Part shown: positions 1-11,529 of the stretch, one piece after another | Layout: each line of letters starts with the position of its first letter | Position numbering within the stretch: the first letter of the stretch is position 1 | DNA from: Jaapia argillacea MUCL 33604 | Lineage: Eukaryota > Basidiomycota > Agaricomycetes > Jaapiales > Jaapiaceae | Assembly: GCA_000697665.1 (NCBI GenBank) | Contig: KL197723.1 | Span: forward strand, 242,448-306,447 | Direction: 5' to 3' | DNA length: 64,000 nt | Program-made: the position numbers and the translations under genes | Notes under the pieces: generated by a model | What the model saw: only the letters and a program-made list of their open reading frames with translations | What the model was told of the DNA's origin: nothing | Databases searched by the model: none

Positions 1-733
1 TTGTTTTGACCTTGTCTTTACATGGAATGGTTGGTGTGAACTTTTTGCTGACTCATACTTCTTGGCTAGGTTTATTCGTGGTGAGGCTGGTTTTGTAGCC
101 CTATCAGTGGTGTCTTCCGTACTTTACGGGAGATTTTGCGAACTGGTGTCCTCCAACGTTCAATGTTCAGCGTCACGCCTTTGCCTCGGTGCGCCCACGG
201 GGGAGTCGAGCTATGTTTGCCCATAAATGTGGCGAACAGCCTCGCGGTGTTCGTCCTTTGAACTTGCATTTGAGGGCCAAGCCTGTGGTGGATGATTCCT
301 GATTTGCTCTTCGGTGGGTGGGTGTGGGTAGATCCAAGCATGCGTACGCCTGTATTTGACGCAAAATGACAACACGTCTTGCCATCTTGCATGATCCTTT
401 CATCCTCGCCCTCTAAACTCTGTTTCTTGTCTGCATCAACGTTGAATCTCCTGCAAATCGCCGCGACACGCGATAAAGAAGGGAAAATACGTCGATCATG
501 ATCATCCGGGCATGTCACATGTGTTTCTCCATCCATCTCCCAGCTTCAGATTTGACTGGAGCGCTCATCCTAAGCGGCCAACTATAAACCTTCCGCCGCT
601 CAGCTGCAACTTTTCAACTTCTTGGGCGCAGACACGACCTCTCTGCTTTACGTTCTTTTTCAATCATCTGATCTTTCTGTGACGACTGCCTCCCGTCATT
701 CTGTGAAAACAAACAGGGGAAGTATAAACGGAG
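1..733. other. 5' edge, no supported gene
   Basis: I see no gene here that I can support. Short open frames exist on the minus strand, but none has a recognisable motif or convincing splice sites. The last 150 bases are pyrimidine-rich and lead into the ATG at 734, so they probably hold the promoter and 5' UTR of the next gene. Confidence 0.5.
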
Positions 734-2899
734 ATGGGCATTAGGGGCGTCATCGTATCAGCCGTATCCGCCGTCCAACCTACAGACTTCCTAAAGTTTT
801 CCCGAAGTCCCTTCCATTCTGCCTCGCCTTCTTCTCTGAACTCGTCCTCGTCTTCGCCAACCGACCAACATCATCAACACCACGAACGAGAACCCATGTC
901 TGTTTCTGAGACTCGACAGGCGGAAGGACAGTACGCTTCGCAGACTCCTCTCCTACAGCCTGCGGAGTCTGGGTCTGGGTTGCATGGGTATGGAGCTACG
1001 GATGCTGGGAATGGAGGTGGAGGGTCTAGTTCGAGTTCACGGTCGTCGAGAGTGAGGAGGGAGAGTCCTAGTGCGCTGAGAAGGGTTCCTGAAGAGGATC
1101 CCCCTGTTGGGAGCGCCTTGGGAGAGGAAGAGAATTTCGAAGAGGCTGACGAGGATTTGAACTCTGATGGTGGGGAGGGATATGGAGGGGATGCGGATGC
1201 GGAGTTGGATTTGGAAGGGCAGGGGTTTTATCGTGGTTAGTCTTATCTCCCCCCCAACCTCATCCCCTGTCTCTTTCATATCATATTTTCATCACGACTA
1301 AAATGCTAATACCCGCTTGTTGATCAATGATAGGCTCATATAAACGCCTGATGGCGTTGTACTCCCTCGTACCGCTGGCTTCGGTCCTGGCGTATACTCT
1401 CCTTGCCATCTTACCGACGTTGTTCTGGCATTCACCTTTACACCACCGCCCACACCCAAAATACTTCCCTTCGCCTCTGCCAGAACTAATAACGTCAATA
1501 GCCCTCTGGTCCCTCTCCCACCTCCTCCGTATCCCAATTTTCACCTTCTCCTCATTCCTCTTCTCGTTCCTCCCTTCCCCTCCTTCCTCTTCACCTTCGA
1601 CATCCCCGTCCTTACAAATAATCCTAACAACCCTCCTCTCCACTCTCCTCCACGTAACCTTCTCAAGCCTCCTCCGCCTCTCCTCCTTCCCGATTCTGAG
1701 AATCAAACATTATATGGATTATCCTACGCCTACGTTCGAGGACCCGGCTTTCACTCAGGTTTGGTGGGTTGCGATGGGGTGGGCTGGGGCGGAGGTTTGT
1801 GTGGGGGTTTGGCAGGGGTGGGAGATGATGGGGTTGTATAGGGATGTTTTGGTTAGCGAGGAAGAGATTGCTAAGGTTCAAAGGGAGGGCGAGGGGGATG
1901 TGCTTGGTAGTGTTGGAGGTGAGGGGATGGGGAGGAGGGTGAGGGAGGAAGGGGAGGGGGTGAAAGGGAGGTTGTTTATGGGTGAGGGGTATGAGGTTAC
2001 GGAGAGTCCGGTGGCGCTTACCATGCCCTCTCCTCATACACATTCATTACACTCCGCATCACCGCTCACTCCTCATTCTCATCCCGATGCCGAGGACGCT
2101 GCTGCCTCAGACGACCTGAATAACTCTCAGGCCATTACTGCTACCCTCCACGAAGATTCGTATTCTCCAACTGCGAAGAAGACGTTGGTTGTTGCAGGAG
2201 TTGGGGAGGGGGCGGGGGGAGAAGGGAGTCCGATGTTTGGAGGGAGTAGGGTTAGTGCGGATACGATTCAGGATGAGGTTGATAGGGATATCGAGATGTT
2301 GATTGCTATGAAAGCTAGGGAGGAATTGGAGGGCGTTTATGGGATGCCTTATATCGTACGTGTTCTTTTACCTCTTTATTATCACCCTGGATGCGTGACT
2401 GATTTTGGGTTGGCAGAAAATTCCGGTGTTTGTTTCTTGTTTGCAGAGGGTGGATTCGATGATACTTTCGTTGGGGTTGACGTTGGTGTTATCGGCGAGC
2501 TACCTACGTTCGCCCATCTCGAACACTTTGCCGAATACGCCAAATCGATTACCGCCCTCGCCTTTCTCTATCTCGTCTTACGCGTTCACACTCATTACCG
2601 ACATTCTCTACACATTCTCCTCTTTCTTCTCATCTCCGACCCCTCCCTTATCTCAAAACTCAATTGCGCCTTCACCTTTGAAACCATCTATCCTACCCCT
2701 CCCTTCAACGCCAAACCGAACGAATACCCCGTTTTTCGTGGCATTGGGTTTGGTGGTGGTGATTCATTGGTCGTTGACGTTGTTGTATACGTCTCCGGTT
2801 TTGCCGAGGATTGGAGTGCATAGTGCGGCGTATGTTGGGTTGGTTGTTAGTCTTGGATGTTGGTTTGCGGGGTTGGGGATGTGGGGGGCGTTGTCGTAA
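734..2899 (+). CDS. Multi-pass membrane protein, uncharacterised
   Basis: I do not recognise the family. Three exons (734-1235, 1334-2355, 2417-2899) with GT-AG introns join in frame to 668 residues. The first 165 or so residues are disordered, rich in serine, glycine and acidic residues, with no signal peptide. After residue 168 come hydrophobic segments typical of membrane helices: one beginning LYSLVPLASVLAYTLLAI, then a pair separated by a Pro/Ser-rich turn, then one near WWVAMGWAGAEV. A charged, probably cytosolic loop of about 180 residues follows, then a last cluster of helices to the C-terminus (VDSMILSLGLTLVL and HWSLTLLYTS). The layout suggests an endomembrane or plasma-membrane protein of 6-8 helices. 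The start was chosen because it is the first ATG of the long frame and follows a pyrimidine-rich leader. The function is unknown. The gene model is fairly safe because both splice junctions keep a hydrophobic frame open. Confidence 0.75.
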
Positions 2900-3994
2900 A
2901 CCCTCCTTCTTATTAATTGGTTGGAGCGTTCCCAGTCTTGGGGAAGGGGGTTAGGTCGATGTACATTGTGTAGGTTCTTTGTAGCTGGGAGTATTTACTA
3001 CCGTGGTGTATCATTGTTCGTTTCCAGTCATGGGCCTTTCACACTAATTTATCGGTTTCTGTTGGTCGTGGAGGGTGTTTTGTCGTTGTTTTCCTGAGGA
3101 TTGAATGTGTTGTTCCTCATGATGCATACAATGGTCTTATCATTGTTCCTCGTGATGAGTATCATTTGCCAGCATCTGATAGTGAAGAAATATAAGGTTT
3201 GGAGGCAGTTGAGCTGAATTCTCGCGGCTATTACCCAGCATTACCGTGGCTCTCCCTCGGTTAACTTGAATTCTTGCTCTTCTCCCACTGCCCACCATCG
3301 CCTCGTTGCCCTTGAATCTTGTTCAACCTCTCTCGGACCCGCAATAACAAAGGATAATCTGACGATTTACTCACAGACAACTCTATGGATGAGAATACAT
3401 CGGACCGAATCATCTGTTGGAACGACCTCGAGCCACACTCTCCTCTGCCTCACCTCATCCCATCGACGCCACTCCCCATGGTCTTGCCGTAACCTCTGCT
3501 GTAAGTTGCAAATATACTGCGGGGTAAAGCAACGCACCTGAGGTCATTACTCTGTTGGATGGCCCTGTTGAAAGGTTCAGCCATCCTCCGCGCCGCGTCG
3601 TTCCTCCAATGGATGGTGGCTTTTTGTCGTTGGATGCTAAATCTGCTCCTCGAAACCAACTCCGAGTACGGTGTACCGCGACCATCGGCGCCTCTTGTCT
3701 TCTATGGCTATAGAATTGCCACGTGGTCGAGGATGTGCATGGAGTTTCGGAGTGCTCGTTGGGACTCCCAAACGCTTCTGGTGTGGTCCGACCCCCGACA
3801 TTTCCCCATGGACCTCACAGAAACGCGGTCACGAGCATCTGTAGCCTTCTCACCTTCTATGAGGGCGGCCCGTTCTTCGAAGAAATGCGCACTACTTATG
3901 AAGGTGGAGCATTTTTTTGTTTCTACAACGACGTAGGTTGGATACCCCCCGCCCCTCCTCCACTGCGTCTGAACGACGCCTTCACGCTCCTATT
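2900..3994 (+). other. Intergenic region upstream of GH115 gene
   Basis: About 1.1 kb without a supported gene. Several plus-strand frames of 60-125 codons overlap between 3266 and 3950, and one can be spliced in part (ATG near 3386). They share no motif I recognise and contain stops that cannot all be removed by plausible introns. The stretch probably holds the 3' end of the preceding gene and the promoter of the GH115 gene. Confidence 0.4.
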
Positions 3995-6900
3995 ATGCCT
4001 CGACTCCCTTGGGTTGCGGTCCTTGCCATTTTGGCAGTGTTCACGAATAGTGTTCATGCCATCGGACAAAAGACATGCGCCACCTTTGCGTCTTCTTCAT
4101 CTACTTTCTCTGTGGTTAGCGGTGGAACCGCCGCACCCATCCTCATCTCACCTGATGACTGGCCAGGCGTCCAACGCGCCGCGATGGATTTCGCCATGGA
4201 TATTCACCGAGTTACTGGAATCATGCCGATGTTGACGAACGATACGACATCAGCTTCTGTCACCTCTCCCCCGATTATTGTGGGGACGTTGGGTATGTCG
4301 ACGTTGATTGACACGGTGGTGAAAAACACGAATTTGGACGTGTCTTCTATTAGTGGGCAGTGGGAGTCTTTCTTGGCTCAGGAGGTGATGAACCCCCTTC
4401 CCGGCATCCCTAGTGCCTATGTTATCATTGGTTCAGACAAGAGGGGGTCGGTTTACGCCATGTATGACCACTCGGAGCAGTTTGGCGTTTCCCCCTGGTA
4501 TTGGTGAGTAGATTGTCGTCTTAAGAGTTCTCGTAACGTGAGCTGATGTTAATGACGGTGGATAGGTGGGCGGATGTTCCAGTAACTCAGCACGCTGAGG
4601 TCTATGTCGAATCCACCGGCTGTGCTCACGGGGCACCCACTGTCAAATATCGCGGTATATTCTTCAACGACGAGCAGCCTGCTCTTCAGAACTGGGCGAT
4701 GCAAAAGTTCAGTAATGCTACTGGTGCTTACTACACGGGATCACCTTTCAACCACAACTTCTATAACGCTGTGTATGTCCATTTTGTTGTGATTCTATAT
4801 GTAGTTCTCATCCTAAGTTGTCTAGGTTTGAGTTGATCCTGCGTTTGAGAGGAAACTACCTTTGGCCCGCCATGTGGAGCAGGTTCGTTCAGCGGTTACC
4901 TCTGGTACAAAGTAGTTCTGACGCATATACACAGCGCATTCGGCCTTGACGACCCTCTGAACTTGTTCTATGCCGATATGTACGGTGTTGTGATGGGAAC
5001 CAGGTTAGTTTCTTCTGTCTTGAACTTTGAACACCCTCGCTAATAGAATCTCAGTCACGAAGAACCTATGACTCGTTCCACTCCAGTTGAATGGAATATC
5101 TTTGGAAACGGCTTAACTTGGGACTACAGCGTCAACAATGCCAGTATCTACCAATTCTGGGTTCAGGGTGCCGAGCGCTCCAAGCCATATGAAACCATAT
5201 TCACGGTTGGCATGAGAGGTGCTGGAGATCGTATGTGGTATCTTTCTCATGAGATGGTCCTAGAACTTATATTCCTCGTCCTTGATGTAGTTCCTATGTC
5301 GGAAGGCAACAATATTCAATTGCTCGAGAAGATTGTTTCTGACCAGAGGCAAATCTTGACGGATACTTTCCCTGGAGTCAACGTCTCCACTATCCCACAG
5401 ATGTGGTGTCTATGTGATTATTTTCCATCGTTTGGCTCGGACTTGTCCTGAAACCTCCTTTCAAAGACAAGGAAGTCGAAGGTTACTACGATGACGGTAT
5501 GACGGTTCCGGAGGACATTACCCTCATGTGGACTGATGACAAGTGAGCATATTGGGCTTTGATAAACGGCGCCGTTCCTGACTTTGATTGACCTCCACGA
5601 AGCTGGGGCAACATTCGTCGATTCCCCGTTCCCAGTGAAATGAACAGGACAGGCGGTGCTGGCGTGTATTACCACGTGAGTTTGCATTTGTGGTATCTTT
5701 ACCATTGATTTTTACTGATATGGATTTCTCAGTACGACTATGTAGGCTATCACCTTTCATTCATTTCGGTTTGGGTCTGATGATAGCTATTCAGGTCGGA
5801 ACTCCTAGAGATTTCAAGTGGATTATGAGCAGCCAGCTCACAAAGGTAAGCTTGCCTTTCCCCGCAATCATCCGCATTTCTGACCATCCTCCACTCTCAG
5901 ACTTTCGAGCAAATGTCGCTCGCAGTTGAGCGTGAAGCCACACGCATCTGGATCGTCAACGTTGGAGATCTCAAGCCCTACGAAATGGAAACCGAGTTCT
6001 TCCTTTCTTATGGCTACGATTCCTCCGTTTGGAACTACGACAACGTCGATTCTTTCGTCAACCTTTGGGCACAAAGAGAGTTCGATGCAAGCGTTGATCA
6101 GGCTGCTCAGATCTCGGGCATCCTCGCCAATCTGACCAGGTTCAACATGAACAGGAAGCCGGAGTTGTTAAACACAACTGCTTACAGTCTTATCAACTAC
6201 CGAGAGTGAGTTATCTCTGCCGTGCTGCGATCTTTCATACCATGTAGTCTGATGAATCCACTTTACAGGGCCAGCAACGTACTGTACGAGTTGAAGTGCA
6301 TCAGCGAGGCTGCGAACGAGATTTACAACAGCCTCTCGGCCGACAAGCAACCCGCGTTCTTCCAACTTGTTTGGCACCCCGTGACGGCTACTTACAACCT
6401 CGCACAAATGTGGATCTATGCTGGAATTAACAACTTGTATGCCTCGCAAGCCCGCTACAGCGCGAATTACTACGCCGATCAAGTGCAATCATTGTTCGAA
6501 TATGACTATGAGCTTGAGAATCAGTATCACACCCTTCTTGACGGCAAGTTTCAATTTCATATTGTCGTCTTCGTGTAGGCTGATGACGTCCCCTTTCAGG
6601 CAAATGGGACCAGTGAGTTTGCATGTCGAAGCCATGGTTTCGTCTTTCTAATTTTTCAATAGTATGATGGACCAGACCCACATCGGGTACGCCTATTGGC
6701 AGCAGCCCATGACCAACACGTAAGTGATCATTGTGATGCATATGACGTTCATCTCTGAAGTGTCTTTCAGTATGCCCGCCGTCTCCCGGTTACAAACTTA
6801 CAAAAAGAACATTGCCGGTGTTATGAGGGTTGTCCCTGAAAATACGATGGGTGCATGGTACGTCCCAATAATCACACCCTTCTATAGCCTTCAATACAAC

Positions 6901-8116
6901 AAGCCCTTTAATGCACGCTCGCCAGGCCCGGAGACGACCAATATAACTGCGCAAATGGTTACGGCTGCCCTAATCCCACAATTACCCTCGACCCCTACGT
7001 CCCCTACGGCAATCGCTACATCGACGTTGCCGCAGGTGGTTATGAAGGGTTCACCTGGACAGCAAACGCCAACTCCTCTTGGGTCACCTTCAGCGAAACT
7101 GGCGGTAGTATTGATCCTTCTTCCAACCCAGAGGCTCGCGTGTATGTGAGCGTGGATTGGGCACAAGTCCCCGCTGGCGTTAGCACTGCTATCATCAACT
7201 TCAATGCCACTGCCCTGGATGCAACTGCTACGACTTGGAACAATGTGACCAATCTGCTCAATGTACCAGTGACGCTTGTGGCGAATAAGACTGTTGTGCC
7301 GAGTAGCTTCCACGGTAGGCGCCTTTCCCTGATAAAGCTAAGATTTAAGACTAACCTGGATATGCGTATAGGATTCGTTGAGGGCGATGGAGGTATTTCC
7401 ATCCAGGCTATCCACGCTTCCCGCAACACGTCTGTTGAGGGCATTACCTGGACCCAACTCGTCGGTTTTGGAAGGACCGCCTCCGCTGTCACGCCTTGGC
7501 CTCGTATGGGAGCAGGAGGCGCCAACTTCTCTGTGGGTACCGGTCCCAGCATGTAAGCCCTCGTTCCTCTCCCCCCCCCATCTTTTCTCAACCACCCCGC
7601 AGTGAATACGATTTCTACAACTTTAACACAATTGGCCAAGCTGGCAACGTGACCATCACGACCTACGTCGCCCCATCCATGAATTCTTACGGTTTAGACC
7701 GACCGATTGGCTTTGCCATCGGTGTGGATAACGAGACGCCCGTTGCAAAATATTTCTTCCCTTACGCTGTTCCAGGAGCAATGCCGCCACAGTGGGATAC
7801 GACTGACGGGTTTGTGGCAGATAACATCATTCAAGTTATTCAAAATTTCACTGCTCCCCCTGGGGCACATACTGTGAAGGTGAGTCGGGGCTGTCCTTCG
7901 GTGTGGCGCTACTCTTGGGTGTTATGGGATCTGACTTGGCGTTTTCTGTAGATTTGGATGATCGAACCTGCCGTCGTTGTTCAGAATATAGTTATCAGTG
8001 AGTCCCTTTTACCCTAGGTGGTGTGCATGAAGCGCAGAAACTGATATGTTTATCCATCAGATACTGGAGGTGTTATGTTGAGCTATCTCGGTCCCCCAGA
8101 GTCTATTATAGTATAA
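3995..8116 (+). CDS. Secreted GH115 xylan alpha-1,2-glucuronidase
   Basis: GH115 enzymes release (4-O-methyl-)glucuronic acid from xylan. The model has 20 exons (19 introns of 50-72 nt) summing to 1011 residues, a normal length for the family. An N-terminal signal peptide (MPRLPWVAVLAILAVF...VHA) indicates secretion. Family motifs in order: IIGSDKRGSVYAMYDHSEQF, then SPWYWWADVP spanning intron 1, FFNDEQPALQNW, LWPAMW, MWTDDNWGNIRRFPV, and DHMMDQTHIGYAYWQQP near residue 650, followed by the beta-rich C-terminal region. Unusual structure: the intron at 6544-6599 must use a GC-AG donor (GCAAGT) to keep the frame. Two micro-exons, 5733-5741 (9 nt, encoding YDY) and 6600-6612 (13 nt), are required to rebuild conserved motifs. 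The start at 3995 is the ATG directly before the signal peptide; the longer frame upstream lacks one. Identification is strong; specificity (xylan versus arabinogalactan) cannot be read from sequence. Confidence 0.93.
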
Positions 8117-8287
8117 GGTCCGCATAGAAGAGATGGTCATCTCGGATGGAATGAAAAGCGAATCCTGAACCGTTGTTACGATGTTGGCAAGATAGCATGA
8201 ATGTAAAAATGAAATAACGTGATCTGATGAAAGTGCACACAAATGAGATATTGGTACGAACGAGACATGACGAACATACTGGTCCTA

Positions 8288-8786
8288 TCACTTGGGTGGT
8301 ACCATAGGCGGCGATTCCTGATACTGCGGATGATTCACGTTAACCCCTAAATCCTTCCCCAGTCGTAATCGTTCCGCCCTATCAGCGAGAGGTTCGTCGT
8401 CGTTCAAGCCCTCGTCATCTTCATCATAATCATCCTCCAAGAACTCCGTCGCAGGCGGTCCGTCGTCCTCTGACAAACGAATTCTACCTTCTGGTCTTGA
8501 CCACTCTTTCAATCTGAGGCGCAACACCTCAACATTCCTGCCAGGACAAAGATAGGAGGAACAACATACTGATGTGATACGACAGTCTTGAGTTCCGACG
8601 CCCTTCGCCACAGGACGAACACGAAGCAGAGTATGCATATTGTAATCAAGGCAATGAACGGGAAGTTGCCTATTGGTTGTGGCTTTGGCGCTGGGCGCGG
8701 TTCTGAGCATGTATATGCATCAGGTACAGTATAGTAGGATGTAACCCATAAGGTGACGGACCTCCTGGAGCCATTGGAGGGGCCAT
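8288..8786 (-). CDS. Small single-pass membrane protein, uncharacterised
   Basis: Three exons on the minus strand (8786-8762, 8702-8570, 8513-8288) join in frame to 127 residues. The protein starts MAPPMAPGEPRPAPKPQP, has one membrane helix at about residues 22-40 (FIALITICILCFVFVLW), then a charged segment ending in a run of Asp/Glu near residues 78-90 and a Pro-rich tail. The proline-rich N-terminus with basic residues after the helix suggests a type III or tail-facing-cytosol anchor. I do not recognise the family. The first intron uses a GTCCGT donor, which is weaker than usual, so the 25-nt first exon is the least certain part. The gene converges on the GH115 gene, with only 171 bp between the two stop codons. 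Confidence 0.6.
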
Positions 8787-8943
8787 GTCGAAGGTAGTGT
8801 GGTGGTAGTTCTGGTCAATCGTCAAGCCCGAGTGAGAACAAGCCACGCGACGCGGTCTCGACTGTAATGTTCACATGTCAAACTGTCAGGATCAATATAT
8901 TTTTGGGCTGTGGTGTCGGGACAAGTTCAATGTCACTACAGAA

Positions 8944-10495
8944 CTAATCTAATCGATCTTTCGAGACTCGGATAACCACCTTACCAACGTGTTTCTGAGA
9001 CTCAAGATACTCGTATGCCTCTTTTACTTCCTCAAATCCAAACACTCGATCAACAAGGGGCTTGACGCTCTGACCTGAAATGAGTCTGTTCATATCTTCG
9101 AATCTGAGGAGCGCAAAGTAAGTACAATGAGAATAATCGAGACGCGGGAGGGGAGAGTGCTTACTGGCTACGTGAGCCAACGATGATACCACGGATTATT
9201 GCAGCCTTGAAAAGTGTTCTCATGGGAATATCTCTGGTATCTCCAGTCTGTCCGCCACAGCATAATTAGTTGAAGTTGAGCGGGGGAAGGGAAGTTCACA
9301 TACTCCTGCAACGAAGCCGATAACGTGGATCCAACCTGCATATCGTACCGAATTCAACGATTTGTCGAATGTCCCGGGCCCTCCAACCTGGTACAAAGAA
9401 ATCAATCGGCGACAACAAATCAGAACTGGAGAATGCTCACCTCTATGACGTGATCGACTCCACGTCCATTGGTCTGTGGTAAAAGTGTGAGTGAGGCACA
9501 CACGCAATTTGGGGCGCAACTCACAATTTTCAACACTTCCTTATCCCAATCAGTGATTTTGTTATAATTGATAACATGTTTCGCCCCGAGTTTCTTCGCA
9601 ATCTCGAGTTTAGCGTCGGAGGAAGAAGTCACAATGACTGTTGCGCCAGAAGCTACGGCGAATTGAAGAGCAAAGATCGATACACCTCCGGTGCCCAAGA
9701 CGAGGACAGTATCGCCAGCCTTGACAGGTCTAGGTCCCATAAGTGCATTGTAGGCAGTGACAGCGGCACAAGGCAAAGTCGACGCTTCTTCATAGGATAG
9801 GTGCTCCGGTATGCGAACAAGGCACTGAAAACGAGGGTGAGATGAGTGATTTCCCCCGGAGTCATCATAGACAAATATGGGGACGTACATGAGCCGGTAA
9901 TATCTTATATTCTGCCAAGACACCGTCAATCAATGCACCGGATGCGGTCTGATAGATTTCTTTCGTGATGTCTCCATGAACGTGATCCACCGCAAAATTA
10001 GCGGATACACGGTCGCCTTTCTTCCATTTTCTTACACTGTCACCGATGGCAACAATCTCTCCGGCCAAATCGGAGCCTGGGATTATATTCTGTTTTGCCC
10101 TACGGGAAGATGTTAATACAACTTGGCTTGAGAAGTTGATGACGAAGGGTCAAACATACCCAGGATACTTTCCGGTGGCGACCAGCAGGTCCTGGTACTG
10201 TCATACGGCGGAATCAGTTCAAGTACGATAAGGACAAAATGAAACAAATGATACTGACCTGTAATGATACCGCGTGGACCTTAACCATAACTTCACTTGA
10301 AGTCAGTGGCCGAATACTTGTTTCCTGGATCTCGAGGTTATGAATGCCATCGTTCTGGAGTTTCGAAACGGGATCAGTGAACGCCCATTGACGACTTCCG
10401 AGGGGTGAGGTGTTACCTTTGGTAAACGATACTCGCGGGTTGACGTAGGGATAGACATTAGAGCTAATGTGGAATGGCTTTGTTCGACCAGCCAT
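8944..10495 (-). CDS. Medium-chain dehydrogenase/reductase (NAD(P)-dependent, quinone-reductase-like)
   Basis: A member of the MDR superfamily, zinc-independent alcohol dehydrogenase/quinone oxidoreductase type, probably reducing quinones, enones or aldehydes with NAD(P)H. Nine exons sum to 355 residues. Visible landmarks are a GroES-like N-terminal half ([33 protein letters not shown]), the hinge [18 protein letters not shown], and a Rossmann nucleotide-binding motif [17 protein letters not shown], then GVDHVIEV and the C-terminal [12 protein letters not shown]. The canonical catalytic-zinc Cys/His set is not evident, which argues for the quinone-reductase branch. The first exon (10495-10433) and its donor GTATCG are my best guess; the N-terminus may differ by some 20 residues. 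A close paralogue lies at 23952-25472 in the same orientation with similar exon positions, so the two derive from a duplication. The substrate is unknown. Confidence 0.85.
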
Positions 10496-10725
10496 GAAGG
10501 GAGGCGCTTTAATACAACACACTTGGAGGTATGTCAGCAACAGAATGCAATGCTAATGACGCCACCCTCATCCATATCCTTCCTTGCTAATCCGGAGGAG
10601 AGTGGGTCAGTGGTGACCTGAGGAGTAAGCGGGCTGTAAGTTTCAAGTTCCCCGTTGGGCACATGTCTCTGCGCATTTCAAAGCAGTCGGGGAGTGGAAA
10701 CAACGTCGCCGTAGTGAGGATTGCT

Positions 10726-11331
10726 CAAAGGCTTGTAACGTCAGGAAGATCCGCAGGTTTGGTTTCTTTCGGAGTTGGTTGATCGACAGGCGGTTCGGTA
10801 ACTGCAATGATCACCGGTGAAGCTTAAGTGCTGCCACGTGCGACGAGGGCTCCCGTAGCACATATGTATGGCTCAGGCGACATTCGCTGCTTTACAATGT
10901 AACCAACCTTGCAGATAGTTTGAGCAAACAAAGATCCAGATGCGCACCAGAGGGAAGACGACCGCGTAGATCAGGGTGATGCGCTGGGTATCTGATCGCC
11001 CCGTACGATTCCAATATCATACACGCCCCTCGTCACAATAAAGATGATACCACAACAGGACCAAGACGGGGGGCATGTTCTACATCACACCAAGGGTCGG
11101 TCTACGACGGCAGACAACACGGCACCATAGCTCTGAACAACCTCAATGACCCGGCGAGGGGCAATACCCGGGAGCGATACTTTTGGAAGAAGTTCCGCCT
11201 GGGGTGGATTACTGGGAGCTGGAACTAGCCCTCCCATGTTGGTTATGCCTCAGCAAGTCGACGAAGATCTTGCCTATCCATGCGAGGACGAGCCGGAAGT
11301 GAAGTTCTTCGAATTAGAAGATCATGGTTGA
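10726..11331. other. Ambiguous coding traces on both strands
   Basis: On the minus strand, ATG at 11077 followed by a 39-nt intron gives a short protein with a membrane-like segment (RITLIYAVVFPLVRIW), then a spliced polar tail ending VTSL and a stop at 10726-10728. On the plus strand, a frame near 11086-11236 reads plausibly (TIALNNLNDPARG and RERYFWKKFRLGW) and another ends in an acidic tail at 11331. The two readings exclude each other over part of their length, and neither gives a complete model with good splice sites. One may be a small membrane protein gene and the other a gene remnant. Confidence 0.25.
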
Positions 11332-11529
11332 TATCGCTGGACATGTTCATACCAGACGACCGATCATGATCGTAATAATATCATGATGAACAAGGAACCT
11401 ATTCCTGGGAGGTCCAAACCCTACGAATCAGTCAATCAGTCAGCTCGTCACCCTTGAAAACCAAAGAGAGAGAAAGGGGGATAATTCAAAAGAAAATATC
11501 CAACGTGAATGGGGGAAAAATGAAGAAGG

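Noticed and set aside
72-536. Minus-strand open frame of 154 codons at the left edge
   Set aside because: Has an ATG but no motif, no splice partner and basic/Pro composition like random sequence; no support beyond being open.
1663-2043. Minus-strand open frame antisense to the first membrane protein gene
   Set aside because: Its His/Pro-rich composition is the mirror of the Gly/Glu-rich plus-strand exon; the plus-strand model explains the region.
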